From contig NZ_JAFCKQ010000003.1 in assembly GCF_018130215.1 (NCBI RefSeq), positions 218,884 to 282,883 of the forward strand: DNA of 64,000 nt, in the 5' to 3' direction. Position numbers and translations under genes: made by a program. Positions 50,297 to 58,145 of this stretch are shown here, in pieces. Origin of the DNA: Bradyrhizobium jicamae. GTDB taxonomy: Bacteria; Pseudomonadota; Alphaproteobacteria; Rhizobiales; Xanthobacteraceae. The notes below the pieces were generated by a model. The model was not told where the DNA came from and did not search any database. It worked only from the letters and a program-made list of their open reading frames with translations. Positions within the stretch are counted from its first letter, which is position 1, and every line of letters starts with the position of its first letter.

Positions 50297-51163
50297 CTAG
50301 CTTGCCGCTAGGCTCGCATTCGAGATCTGCCTGGCGACACCGAATGGCTTGTCGCCGCAGATCGTGACCCGGTGCCCGTAGCGCCGATGCGGCCAGTAAT
50401 CGAAAATGGCCTGGTGCTGGGCGGAGCGATTGTCCCAGAAGGCGATCGAGTTCTTCTGCCATTTGAACCGGCACGACAGCTTGGGCGTCTCGATGTGCTG
50501 GAACAGGAACGAGAGCAGCGCGTCACTCTCGGCCCGGCGGAGCTGTACGATTTTCGTGGTGAAGCCGCGATCGACGAACAGCAGCTTGCGGCCTGTCACC
50601 GGGTGGACGCGCACCACGGGATGCTCGAAGCGCGGGAACTGCATGTCGCTGCCCTCGCCGGGCTTGCGGTCCGAATGCGCCTTCCAGGAATCGTGGATCG
50701 CAGTCAGCCCGTCGAGCATCGTGCGCAGCGGCTCCGACAGGCTCTCATAGGCCTCATACATGTTGGCGAACATCGTGTCGCCGCCACCGTCCGGCGGGAT
50801 CTCCTGGATATAGAGGATCGAGCCCATCGGCGGCTCCTCACCGCAGGAGACGTCGGAATGCCAGGATTCGCCGGCGACGCGCTTGCTGTTCTCGTCGGCC
50901 TTGATGACGAGGATCTCAGGGTGATCCGGCAGCTCCTTCGCCGCGTTCGGGTGGACATGCAGCTTGCCGAACCGGGCGCCGAAAGCCTTTTGCTGCTCGA
51001 CGGTCAGGTGCTGGTCGCGAAAGAAGATGACGAGATTTTCCATCAGCGCCCGATGGATTTCGTCGAATTGCCGGTTGCTCATTGGCTGCGAGAGATCGAT
51101 GCCGAAGATCTCGGCGCCGATCGTCGGAGTGGTCTTGCGTACTTCGATAGTTTCGTAAGCCAT
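50297..51163 (-). CDS. TauD/TfdA-type Fe(II)/2-oxoglutarate dioxygenase
   Basis: 288 residues. Iron ligands are His102 and Asp104 (ESWHSDVSC) and the distal His in SAQHQAIFDYW; the Arg at HRRYGHRVTICG binds 2-oxoglutarate. The N-terminus (ETIEVRKTTPTIGAEIFGIDL) matches taurine, 2,4-D and related dioxygenases, which hydroxylate next to sulfonate or ether groups. Substrate unknown. GGAG lies 8 bases before the ATG. First gene of the run with the SDR and MFS genes; divergent from the AraC regulator, which may control it. Confidence 0.9.
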   Translation of the reverse strand: MAYETIEVRKTTPTIGAEIFGIDLSQPMSNRQFDEIHRALMENLVIFFRDQHLTVEQQKAFGARFGKLHVHPNAAKELPDHPEILVIKADENSKRVAGESWHSDVSCGEEPPMGSILYIQEIPPDGGGDTMFANMYEAYESLSEPLRTMLDGLTAIHDSWKAHSDRKPGEGSDMQFPRFEHPVVRVHPVTGRKLLFVDRGFTTKIVQLRRAESDALLSFLFQHIETPKLSCRFKWQKNSIAFWDNRSAQHQAIFDYWPHRRYGHRVTICGDKPFGVARQISNASLAAS

Positions 51164-51404
51164 ATCCGGCTCCAATCTGGTTAGGTGGTGAGGTGGTTCT
51201 GGGAACGATGGCGGTGACGTGCGGGACGGAAACGAACCCGTCAGGATGGGAACCACGGCGGCTCGCCGAAGCGGTCGGTCAATCCGTGCCTTTCCTGAGC
51301 CGCACCGATTGCGCGCATGGTTTTTCCGCCGTTTCCGCCCTGTGATGCCGCCGGTTTCCGGCCGCTTCCTTGATTGTTCAGTACGTCAGGCTGCGACATC
51401 GCGT

Positions 51405-51433
51405 TTGACGGTTCGCGACACCGACTTTACACT
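51405..51433 (+). promoter_or_regulatory. Probable promoter of the AraC regulator
   Basis: TTGACG (51405-51410) and TACACT (51428-51433) are spaced by 17 bases. The start of transcription would be near 51440, 16 bases before the ATG. The elements overlap a direct repeat that could be an operator. Confidence 0.6.
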
Positions 51434-51441
51434 TCGCGACA
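51412..51441. promoter_or_regulatory. Direct repeat TTCGCGACA, 21 bases apart
   Basis: Two perfect copies of TTCGCGACA (51412-51420 and 51433-51441) lie two helical turns apart, one in the spacer and one over the start site of the promoter. Tandem half-sites at this distance are the usual layout for AraC-family proteins and predict self-repression; they could also serve the divergent dioxygenase. Confidence 0.55.
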
Positions 51442-51455
51442 GGGAGGATTTTGCG

Positions 51456-52475
51456 ATGGTCGACCTGATCCGCGCCGCCTGCCTGACCCATTATGCGGAG
51501 ACCGCGCGCAGCGTCGGGCTTGATCCGGCGAGGATGTTGAAAAGCGTGGGCCTGCCGCCTTGCCTGACCGATCCCGACATCCGGATCCCGGGCGGCGGCG
51601 TGCGCCGCCTGCTCGAGGCATCCGCGACGGCCGCAGAAATCGACGATTTCGGGCTTCGGCTGGCCGAGCGTGGCGGGTTTTCCAATCTCGGGCCGGTCGC
51701 ACTCATCGCGCGCGACCAGCCGACCGTCGGAGCGGCGATGGAGGCGATCGGCCAGTACATGCACATTCACAACGAGTCGCTGCGTCAGCGCATCGAGCGG
51801 CACGGCGACAGCGTGGCGATCATACCCGAGCTGCTGCTTGGTCGTCCCGTGCCGGCACGGCAGGCGGTAGAGCTGGCGGTAGGGGTCACCTATCGCATTC
51901 TGAGCGCCTTCCTGGGACCGGAGTGGCGGCCACTGGACGTGCACTTCACCTATCCGGTGCCGCGCAATCGCCAGACATACCGGCGCTTCTTCAAGTGCAA
52001 CGTGTCGTTCGGAGCGGAGTTCGACGGGATCATCTGTGCCGACATCGACATGGATCGCCCGATGGCTGCAGCAGACCCATCGATCGCGAGATATGCGCAG
52101 AGGTATATCGAGACGGTTGCCGCGCGCTCGCCGACATTCGACGGCAAGGTGCGGGAATTGATCGCGACATTGCTGCCGAAGGGGCACTGCTCGGTGGAGC
52201 GCGTCGCCCAGCATCTGGGCTGCGACGCTCGCACCGTGCAACGCAGGCTCGCCGACAGCGGCAAGAGCTTTTCCGGGATTGTCGATGACCAGCGGGCCGA
52301 ACTGGTGGTTCGCCTCATCGAGGAAAAGGATCGTTCGCTCAGCGCTGTCGCCGAACTACTCGGCTTCTCCGCGCAGAGCGCGCTAGCACGCTGGTTCCGG
52401 GACCGGTTCGACTGCAGCATTACGGAATGGCGCAGCAATCCCCGGCGACGGGCGATGGATCGAATAACGCGTTGA
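51456..52475 (+). CDS. AraC family transcriptional regulator
   Basis: 339 residues. Residues 1-210 are the Arabinose_bd-type effector domain found in OruR, FeaR-like and alkane-related regulators (GLDPARMLKSVGLPPCLTDPDIRIP, RRFFKCNVSFGAEFDGI); 225-330 hold two helix-turn-helix units (VERVAQHLGCDARTVQRRL and LSAVAELLGFSAQSALARWF). AGGGAGGA lies 6 bases before the ATG. Its two neighbours are a TauD-type operon and convergent CYP153-like genes; regulators of this type often control alkane hydroxylase genes, so either set could be the target. Confidence 0.9.
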   Translation: MVDLIRAACLTHYAETARSVGLDPARMLKSVGLPPCLTDPDIRIPGGGVRRLLEASATAAEIDDFGLRLAERGGFSNLGPVALIARDQPTVGAAMEAIGQYMHIHNESLRQRIERHGDSVAIIPELLLGRPVPARQAVELAVGVTYRILSAFLGPEWRPLDVHFTYPVPRNRQTYRRFFKCNVSFGAEFDGIICADIDMDRPMAAADPSIARYAQRYIETVAARSPTFDGKVRELIATLLPKGHCSVERVAQHLGCDARTVQRRLADSGKSFSGIVDDQRAELVVRLIEEKDRSLSAVAELLGFSAQSALARWFRDRFDCSITEWRSNPRRRAMDRITR

Positions 52476-52543
52476 ACCCGCTGCCGCGGACCTTTCGCCG
52501 TTGGCAGACTGGCGCAATTGCCATCGATGGCGATGCTAGCCTT

Positions 52544-53818
52544 TTATCCCGGAATCCGCACCGGCAGGTTCTCGATCCCGCGCACGAAGCTGGAATAGAC
52601 CCGCTTCGGCTCGCCGACCACCTCGATCCGGTCGAACCGCTTCAGCATCTCCTGCCAGACGATCTTGAGCTGCAGCTCGGCGAGCCGCATGCCGACGCAG
52701 CGGTGGATGCCGAAGCCGAACGACAGATGGATACGCGGCCGGGCGCGGTCGATGATGAACTCGTCGGGCCGCTCGATCACCTCGTCGTCACGGTTGCCGG
52801 AGACGTACCACATCACGACACGGTCGCCCTTGCGGATCTTCTTGCCGCCGAGCTCGGTATCGACGAGCGCGGTGCGCCGCATGTGCGCGAGCGGTGTCTG
52901 CCAGCGGATCACTTCCGGCACCATGGTGTCGATCAGACCGGGGTTCTCCTTCAGCTTCCTGAACTGGTCGGGATGCTCGTGCAGCGCCAGCACCGAGCCG
53001 CTCATGGTGTTGCGCGTGGTGTCGTTGCCGCCGACGATGAGCAGGATGATGTTGCCCATCAGGTTGTCGGGGTCCATGTGCCGCGTCGCGTCGCTGTGCG
53101 CCATCATCGACAGCAGATCGTTCTGCGGCGGCGCGTTGACGCGCTCGTTCCACAGCTTCGAGAAATAGGCGTAGCACTCGTCCATTTCCTGCCGCCGCTG
53201 CTCCGGCGTCTCCACGACGCCGCTCTTCGGCAGCGCGGTCGAGACGTCGGACCAGCGCGTCAGCTTGCGCCGCTCCTCCCAGGGGAAGTCGAACAGCGTC
53301 GCCAGCATCTGGGTGGTCAATTCGATCGACACCCGCTCGACGAAATTGAAGGTCTCGTTGCGTGGCAGATTGTCGAGCACGCTCTGCGAGCGCTGGCGGA
53401 TCAGCTTTGCCAGCTCGTCCAGATGGGTCGGGGTGAACATCGGCGAGACGGTCTTGCGCTGATGGGCGTGCTTCGGCTGGTCCATCGCGATGAAGCTCGG
53501 GTAGTCGTAGCCGGGCGGCACGTCGCGGATCGAGATGCCGCCGAGCGTGGAATCCGAGGAGAAGATGCCGTGGCTGGTGTCGACATGCATGATGTCGTTG
53601 TACTTCACGACCGACCAATAGGGCTCGATCGGCGCGTTGGTGCAGTAATGCACCGGCTCTTCCTTGCGCAGCCGTTCGAAGAACGGCCACAGCGTGTCGT
53701 TCTGGAACAGTCTGGGCGCGCCGGGATGGAAGTCCTTCAGCGGCGTTGAATAGGCTTCCTCGCGCGCCTGGCGCAGCAGCTCGGCCCTGTCGGCGCGGAT
53801 CTGGGTCTGGACGTTCAT
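52544..53818 (-). CDS. Cytochrome P450, CYP153-like (second of a tandem pair)
   Basis: 424 residues. Heme-ligating Cys374 sits in FGFGIHRCVGMRLAELQLK, the I-helix oxygen-binding groove is IVGGNDTTRNTMSGS, and EVIRWQTPLAHMRRTA is the K-helix region. The whole resembles CYP153 enzymes, which hydroxylate the terminal carbon of medium-chain alkanes. It is about two-thirds identical by eye to the upstream P450, so the pair arose by duplication; 30 bases separate them. No ferredoxin or reductase is coded nearby, so electron partners must lie elsewhere. Confidence 0.9.
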   Translation of the reverse strand: MNVQTQIRADRAELLRQAREEAYSTPLKDFHPGAPRLFQNDTLWPFFERLRKEEPVHYCTNAPIEPYWSVVKYNDIMHVDTSHGIFSSDSTLGGISIRDVPPGYDYPSFIAMDQPKHAHQRKTVSPMFTPTHLDELAKLIRQRSQSVLDNLPRNETFNFVERVSIELTTQMLATLFDFPWEERRKLTRWSDVSTALPKSGVVETPEQRRQEMDECYAYFSKLWNERVNAPPQNDLLSMMAHSDATRHMDPDNLMGNIILLIVGGNDTTRNTMSGSVLALHEHPDQFRKLKENPGLIDTMVPEVIRWQTPLAHMRRTALVDTELGGKKIRKGDRVVMWYVSGNRDDEVIERPDEFIIDRARPRIHLSFGFGIHRCVGMRLAELQLKIVWQEMLKRFDRIEVVGEPKRVYSSFVRGIENLPVRIPG

Positions 53819-53848
53819 GGCACTTGATCCTGCTTGGCTCGCGATGCG

Positions 53849-55120
53849 TCAGGCGGCGATGCGCACCGGCAGCGTCTCGTAGCCCTTGATGAAGCTCGAA
53901 TACACAAGCTGCGGCTCCTCGACCACCTCGATCGTGTCGAAGCGCTTGAGAATCTCCTCCCAGATGATCTTGAGCTGCAGCTCTGCGAGCCGCATGCCGA
54001 CGCAGCGATGGATGCCGAAGCCGAACGAGATGTGGGTGCGCGGCCGCGCGCGTTCGATGTCGAACTCGTAGGGCCGCTCGATTGCGGTCTCGTCGCGGTT
54101 GCCGGAGACGTACCACATCACGACCTTGTCGCCCTTCTTGATCTGGCGGCCGCGGAACTCGAAGTCCTGCAATGCGGTACGCCGCATATGGGCGAGCGGG
54201 GTCTGCCAACGGATCACCTCCGGCACGAAACTGTCGATCAGCGCCGGGTTGGCCTTCAGCTTGCGATACTGGTCGGGATGCTTGTTGAGCGCGTAGATGC
54301 TGCCCGACATCGTGTTGCGCGTGGTGTCGTTGCCGCCGACGATCAGCAGGATCAGATTGCCGAGGAAGTTCTTCGGATCCATGTTCCGCGTGGCGTCGCT
54401 GTGCGCCATCATCGAGAGCAGGTCGGTCTTCGGCGGCTGGTTGCTGCGCTCCTTCCACAGGCGCGCGAAATAGCCGGCACATTCCATCAACTCGGCCTGC
54501 CGCTCATCCTCGGTGGCGACAAGCCCGCCGGCGCCGGGCAGGGTGGTCGCGACGTCGGACCAGCGGGTCAGCTTGCGGCGGTCCTCCCAGGGGAAATCGA
54601 ACAGCACCGCGAGCATCTGCGTGGTCAGTTCGATCGAGACCTTGTCGACAAAGTCGAACACCTCGCCGCGCGGCAGATTGTCGAGGCATTCGGTCGAGCG
54701 CTTGCGGATGTTGATGGCGAGCTCGTCGAGACTGGCCGGCGTGAACATCGGCGCCACGGTCTTGCGCTGCGCCGAATGGCGCGGCTGGTCCATCGCGATG
54801 AAGCTCTCGCGACGCAGGTCCGGCGGCACGTCGCGGATCGTGATGCCGCCGAGCGAGGCGGCGGACGAGAACACCGAGTGATTGGTGTCGATGTCCATGA
54901 TGTCGTTGTACCGGGTCACCGACCAGTACGGCCCGAATATCGAGTCCTTGCAGTAGTGCACCGGGTCGTCGCGGCGCAGCCGGTCGAAATACGGCCAGAA
55001 CGAATCGGTCTTGAACAATTCGGGGTCGCCGGGATCATAGTCGGCGAGCGGAAGCGCGTTGGCGCGCTCGCGCGCGGCGTCCAGATTCGTGTCGTTGACG
55101 AGATCGGCGGTCCCGTGCAT
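53849..55120 (-). CDS. Cytochrome P450, CYP153-like (first of a tandem pair)
   Basis: 423 residues. Cys373 in FGFGIHRCVGMRLAELQLK binds heme; IVGGNDTTRNTMSGS and EVIRWQTPLAHMRRTA are identical to the downstream copy. The N-terminal 60 residues differ most between the two (substrate-access region), suggesting distinct chain-length preference. GAGGAG lies 9 bases before the ATG. A promoter with 17-base spacing is visible 95 bases upstream, and three 12-base tandem repeats lie in the untranslated leader. Likely reaction: omega-hydroxylation of alkanes or fatty acids. Confidence 0.9.
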   Translation of the reverse strand: MHGTADLVNDTNLDAARERANALPLADYDPGDPELFKTDSFWPYFDRLRRDDPVHYCKDSIFGPYWSVTRYNDIMDIDTNHSVFSSAASLGGITIRDVPPDLRRESFIAMDQPRHSAQRKTVAPMFTPASLDELAINIRKRSTECLDNLPRGEVFDFVDKVSIELTTQMLAVLFDFPWEDRRKLTRWSDVATTLPGAGGLVATEDERQAELMECAGYFARLWKERSNQPPKTDLLSMMAHSDATRNMDPKNFLGNLILLIVGGNDTTRNTMSGSIYALNKHPDQYRKLKANPALIDSFVPEVIRWQTPLAHMRRTALQDFEFRGRQIKKGDKVVMWYVSGNRDETAIERPYEFDIERARPRTHISFGFGIHRCVGMRLAELQLKIIWEEILKRFDTIEVVEEPQLVYSSFIKGYETLPVRIAA

Positions 55121-55141
55121 GAGCGGCTCCTCGTTGGTCCC

Positions 55142-55177
55142 TTGAATGGTTTCTTGAATGGTTGCTTGAATGGTTCC
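55142..55177. repeat. Three 12-base tandem repeats in the P450 leader
   Basis: TTGAATGGTTTC, TTGAATGGTTGC and TTGAATGGTTCC (55142-55177) are nearly identical direct repeats. On the minus strand they read as ACCATTCAA units between the predicted P450 transcription start (about 55208) and its ATG (55120). They could be a protein-binding array or a translation-affecting leader; a random microsatellite is possible. Confidence 0.7.
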
Positions 55178-55214
55178 CTGGCCGGGGGCATCGCCGGCGC
55201 GGATGTTTTACCGA

Positions 55215-55243
55215 ATTACATTCTCATTCCGCGATTTTCGCAA
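55215..55243 (-). promoter_or_regulatory. Probable promoter of the P450 pair
   Basis: On the minus strand TTGCGA (55243-55238) and TGTAAT (55220-55215) are 17 bases apart. Transcription would start near 55208 and give an untranslated leader of about 88 bases that contains the 12-base repeats. Confidence 0.55.
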
Positions 55244-55564
55244 GACCCCTTCGCGCGCTTTTGGCCGAATCCTACCGGTCCAAAACGGCCAATTCCGGAC
55301 CGGTTGCGGCAGCAACGGGCCGGAGGCGAGGGCGGAGTCTGTTTGAAACAGCGTTCCAATTCGCTTCGATGCGCGCATCCGTCAGTCGGCGGGGGGCCCG
55401 GGTTCGACAGTGTCGCAATCCCGGCAACGCCCCGTTAATGCAAAGCTTTCGCCGCAACGCCGGAATCGTGTGGCGCGCTCGACCCCGTGTGAAACCTGGA
55501 TCACACTCGCGGCGACCAATCCGTGGTCTTGATACGCAGGGATTGCCGCCTTCGGAGTTGATCC
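55244..55564. other. Gene-free stretch before the DUF898 gene
   Basis: No credible gene. The only distinct element is GTGTGA (55487-55492) and TCACAC (55501-55506), an inverted repeat with an 8-base centre, 59 bases before the GTG of the next gene. It resembles a CRP-type dyad but the centre is two bases too wide for the consensus. The open frames here are antisense artefacts of high GC. Confidence 0.5.
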
Positions 55565-56728
55565 GTGAATGACATGAGCTGGACCCCGCCGGGGCCGCCA
55601 CTACCGCCGCCGCCCGCGCCCGTTCCGCCGCCGATGCCGGTCTCGTTCTCCGGGAGCCGGAAGGAGTTCTTCCGCCTGATCGTGCGCGGCGCCGGGCTCG
55701 AGCTGATCACCGCCGGCTTCTACCGGTTCTGGCTCGCCACCGACATGCGCCGCCATTTGTGGTCGAACACGCTGGTCGACGGCGACGCCGCCGAATATAC
55801 CGGCCGCGGCAAGGAGCTCCTGATCGGCTTCCTGGTCGCGCTCGCGATCCTGGTGCCGGTCTATCTGGCCTATTTCCTGGCCGGTCTCGAGGCGGAGCAG
55901 GCCAAGGCCTTCGCCTCGCTGCCGCTGGTCGCCTTCTTCTATGTGTTCGGGCAGTTCGCGATCTATCGCGCGCGGCGCTATCGGCTGACACGCACGGTGT
56001 GGCGCGGGGTGCGGTTCTGGATGAGCGGCTCGGGCTGGCTCTACGCGTTGCAGGCCTCGCTGTGGGCGATCGCGGTTGGGCTCACGCTCGGCCTTGCGTT
56101 GCCCTGGCGCGAGGCGGCGCTCGAACGCTACAAGATGCGGCACTCCTATTATGGCGATCTGCAGGGCCGCTTCGAGGGTACCGGGTGGGAATTCTTCAAG
56201 CGCGGCTGGTGGTTGTGGCTGCTGGCGCCGTTCGCGCTGTATCTCATGATATTCGCGCCGTTCGTCTATGGCGCCTACAAGGCGATCGAATGGCGCTGGT
56301 GGCTGTCGGGTATCCGCTTCGGCGAGGTCAGGCTGGAGTCCACCATGCGGCGCAGCGCGCTGATCGGGCTGTACTGGAAGGTTATCGGCTGGATCATGCT
56401 TCTCGGCGTCGCGTTCGCAGCCTATCTCCTGCTCTGCACTTTTCTGGTCGCGAGCATGGACGGCAGCTCGCTCGCAACCTTGTTCAAGACCGAGGCCTTC
56501 GCCAGGAGCATTCCGCTCCTGGTGCTGGCCGGCATCGGCTATCTGGTGTTCGCGCTGGCACTGAACGTCGTGATGCGGGTCTACCTGATGCGCGACCTCT
56601 GGGTCCGGGTGCTGTCGTCGACCATCGTGCACAACATCCAGGCCGCCGCCAACGTCACCGCGCGTGGCGAGCTCGCCAATGCGCTCGGCGAAGGCTTTGC
56701 CGACGGCCTCGACGTCGCGGGCTTCTGA
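55565..56728 (+). CDS. DUF898 (YjgN) family membrane protein
   Basis: 387 residues from GTG, with GGAG 7 bases upstream; an ATG three codons later is too far from that site. A Pro-rich opening (PPGPPLPPPPAPVPPP) is followed by about six membrane helices and the DUF898 signatures FSGSRKEFFRLIVRGAGLELITAGFYRFWLATDMRRHLW, repeated in a second half. YjgN proteins have no known activity. Its stop is 3 bases from the next ATG; it forms an operon with the M48 protease gene, a common pairing. Confidence 0.88.
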   Translation: MNDMSWTPPGPPLPPPPAPVPPPMPVSFSGSRKEFFRLIVRGAGLELITAGFYRFWLATDMRRHLWSNTLVDGDAAEYTGRGKELLIGFLVALAILVPVYLAYFLAGLEAEQAKAFASLPLVAFFYVFGQFAIYRARRYRLTRTVWRGVRFWMSGSGWLYALQASLWAIAVGLTLGLALPWREAALERYKMRHSYYGDLQGRFEGTGWEFFKRGWWLWLLAPFALYLMIFAPFVYGAYKAIEWRWWLSGIRFGEVRLESTMRRSALIGLYWKVIGWIMLLGVAFAAYLLLCTFLVASMDGSSLATLFKTEAFARSIPLLVLAGIGYLVFALALNVVMRVYLMRDLWVRVLSSTIVHNIQAAANVTARGELANALGEGFADGLDVAGF

Positions 56729-56731
56729 GCC

Positions 56732-57847
56732 ATGGAGAACGGTTTCACCGGCCATGATCCGATGCCGCCGGCTGCTGACGGTGTCTATTTCGACGGCGCG
56801 TCGAACAAGCGTCGCGTCGTCGCGCTGGGTCTGTCGGACGCGCTCGAGATCAGCCAGGACGGGCAAGTGCTGGCGCGCTGGGCCTATGCCGACATCCGTC
56901 GCGCCGACAGTCCGACCGGCGTCCTGCGCGTGAGCTGCCTCGCCGCACCATCGCTGGCGCGGCTCGAGATCCGCGACGCACGGCTTGCGTCCGATCTGGT
57001 CGCGCGCTGCGGCCGGCTCGACGAGAACCTGCCGAACCGCCGCGGCGTCGCCACCATCATCGGCTGGTCGCTGGCGGCCGCGGTGTCGATCGTGCTGGTG
57101 GTGCTGTTCGGCGTGCCGCTCGCCGCCGAGCGGCTGACGCCGCTGGTGCCCGATGCCTTCGAGCGGCGGGTCGGCGACGTCGCCGAGGCGCAGGTCAAGG
57201 TGATCTTCGACGCCAGGCGCTGCGACAATGCGGCCGGCCAGGCCGCATTCGAGAAACTGGTGGGGGCGCTCAGGCAATCCGCCGGTCTCGATGCGTCGGT
57301 GCAGTCGGCAGTGCTCGCCACCGCGGTTCCCAATGCCTTTGCGCTGCCGGGTGGCAAGGTCTATCTGTTCGACGGGCTGCTGGCGAAGGCCGAGAATCCC
57401 GACGAGATCGCCGGCGTCCTGGCGCATGAGCTCGGCCATGTCAGGCATCGCGACAGCATGCGCGAATTGATCCACAACGGCGGCACATCGTTCCTGATCG
57501 GGCTGTTGTTCGGCGACATCACCGGTTCCGGCGCACTGATCTTCGCCTCGCGCACGCTGGTGACCTCATCCTATTCGCGCGATGCCGAGACCAATGCCGA
57601 CAGCTTCGCGATCGAGACCATGCACCGGCTCGGCCGGCCGGCGAAGCCGATGGGCGAATTGATATTCCGCATCACCGGCAAGGAGGGCGGCAAGGGGCTC
57701 ACGCTGGTCGCCAGCCATCCGCTGACCGAGGACCGGCTTGCGCGCATGGGCAAGGCCGACGTCGGCAGCACGCTTACCGGCACGCCGCTGCTGTCGCCGG
57801 TGGAATGGCAGGCGCTGAAGGAAATCTGCGGGGCAGGGAAGGTCTGA
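56732..57847 (+). CDS. M48 family metallopeptidase, membrane-anchored
   Basis: 371 residues. The first 100 form a soluble beta-rich domain, 105-130 a membrane helix (VATIIGWSLAAAVSIVLVVLFG), and 150-360 the zinc protease with His232-Glu-Leu-Gly-His236 in LAHELGHVRHRD and the Glu ligand in YSRDAETNADSFA. These HtpX/Oma1-like enzymes degrade misfolded membrane or envelope proteins. Translationally linked with the DUF898 protein, which may be its membrane partner. Confidence 0.9.
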   Translation: MENGFTGHDPMPPAADGVYFDGASNKRRVVALGLSDALEISQDGQVLARWAYADIRRADSPTGVLRVSCLAAPSLARLEIRDARLASDLVARCGRLDENLPNRRGVATIIGWSLAAAVSIVLVVLFGVPLAAERLTPLVPDAFERRVGDVAEAQVKVIFDARRCDNAAGQAAFEKLVGALRQSAGLDASVQSAVLATAVPNAFALPGGKVYLFDGLLAKAENPDEIAGVLAHELGHVRHRDSMRELIHNGGTSFLIGLLFGDITGSGALIFASRTLVTSSYSRDAETNADSFAIETMHRLGRPAKPMGELIFRITGKEGGKGLTLVASHPLTEDRLARMGKADVGSTLTGTPLLSPVEWQALKEICGAGKV

Positions 57848-57884
57848 GGCACTCGTTGTCCGAGGCACTCATCGGAGAAATGCC

Positions 57885-58130
57885 ATGCAGCAAGACACCA
57901 GATACTGGTTTCCCGCCAAGCGCTACGGCTGGGGCTGGGGGCTGCCGCTCACCTGGCAAGGCTGGGTGGTGTTCGCCGGCTTCCTGGTGCTCGTTGGCGT
58001 CGGCGCCGCGGTGATCCCGCGGCACTCTCCGCTCGGCTTCATCGCCTATGTGATAGGCGTGTGCATTCTCCTCACCGGCGTGTGCTGGTGGAAAGGCGAG
58101 CCGCCGCGCTGGCGCTGGGGCGGTGATTAG
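57885..58130 (+). CDS. Small membrane protein (81 aa)
   Basis: The chain opens MQQDTRYWFPAKRYGWGWGLP, then has two hydrophobic helices (WVVFAGFLVLVGVGAAVIP and LGFIAYVIGVCILLTGVCWW) and ends in a Trp/Arg-rich tail (PPRWRWGGD). CGGAG lies 10 bases before the ATG. It follows the M48 gene by 37 bases and may belong to that operon. No family recognised. Confidence 0.75.
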   Translation: MQQDTRYWFPAKRYGWGWGLPLTWQGWVVFAGFLVLVGVGAAVIPRHSPLGFIAYVIGVCILLTGVCWWKGEPPRWRWGGD

Positions 58131-58145
58131 CCTTCTTGCAAGGCG

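Noticed and set aside
52788..54482. 564-codon frame across both P450 genes on the same strand
   Set aside because: It reads the P450 genes out of frame and shows duplicated Arg-rich nonsense only because the genes are paralogous.
55487..55506. CRP/FNR site upstream of the DUF898 gene
   Set aside because: The arms GTGTGA/TCACAC are right but the centre is 8 bases, not the 6 needed for the consensus.
55601..57475. 624-codon frame antisense to the DUF898 and M48 genes
   Set aside because: No domain signatures or ribosome site; the plus-strand genes are clear.
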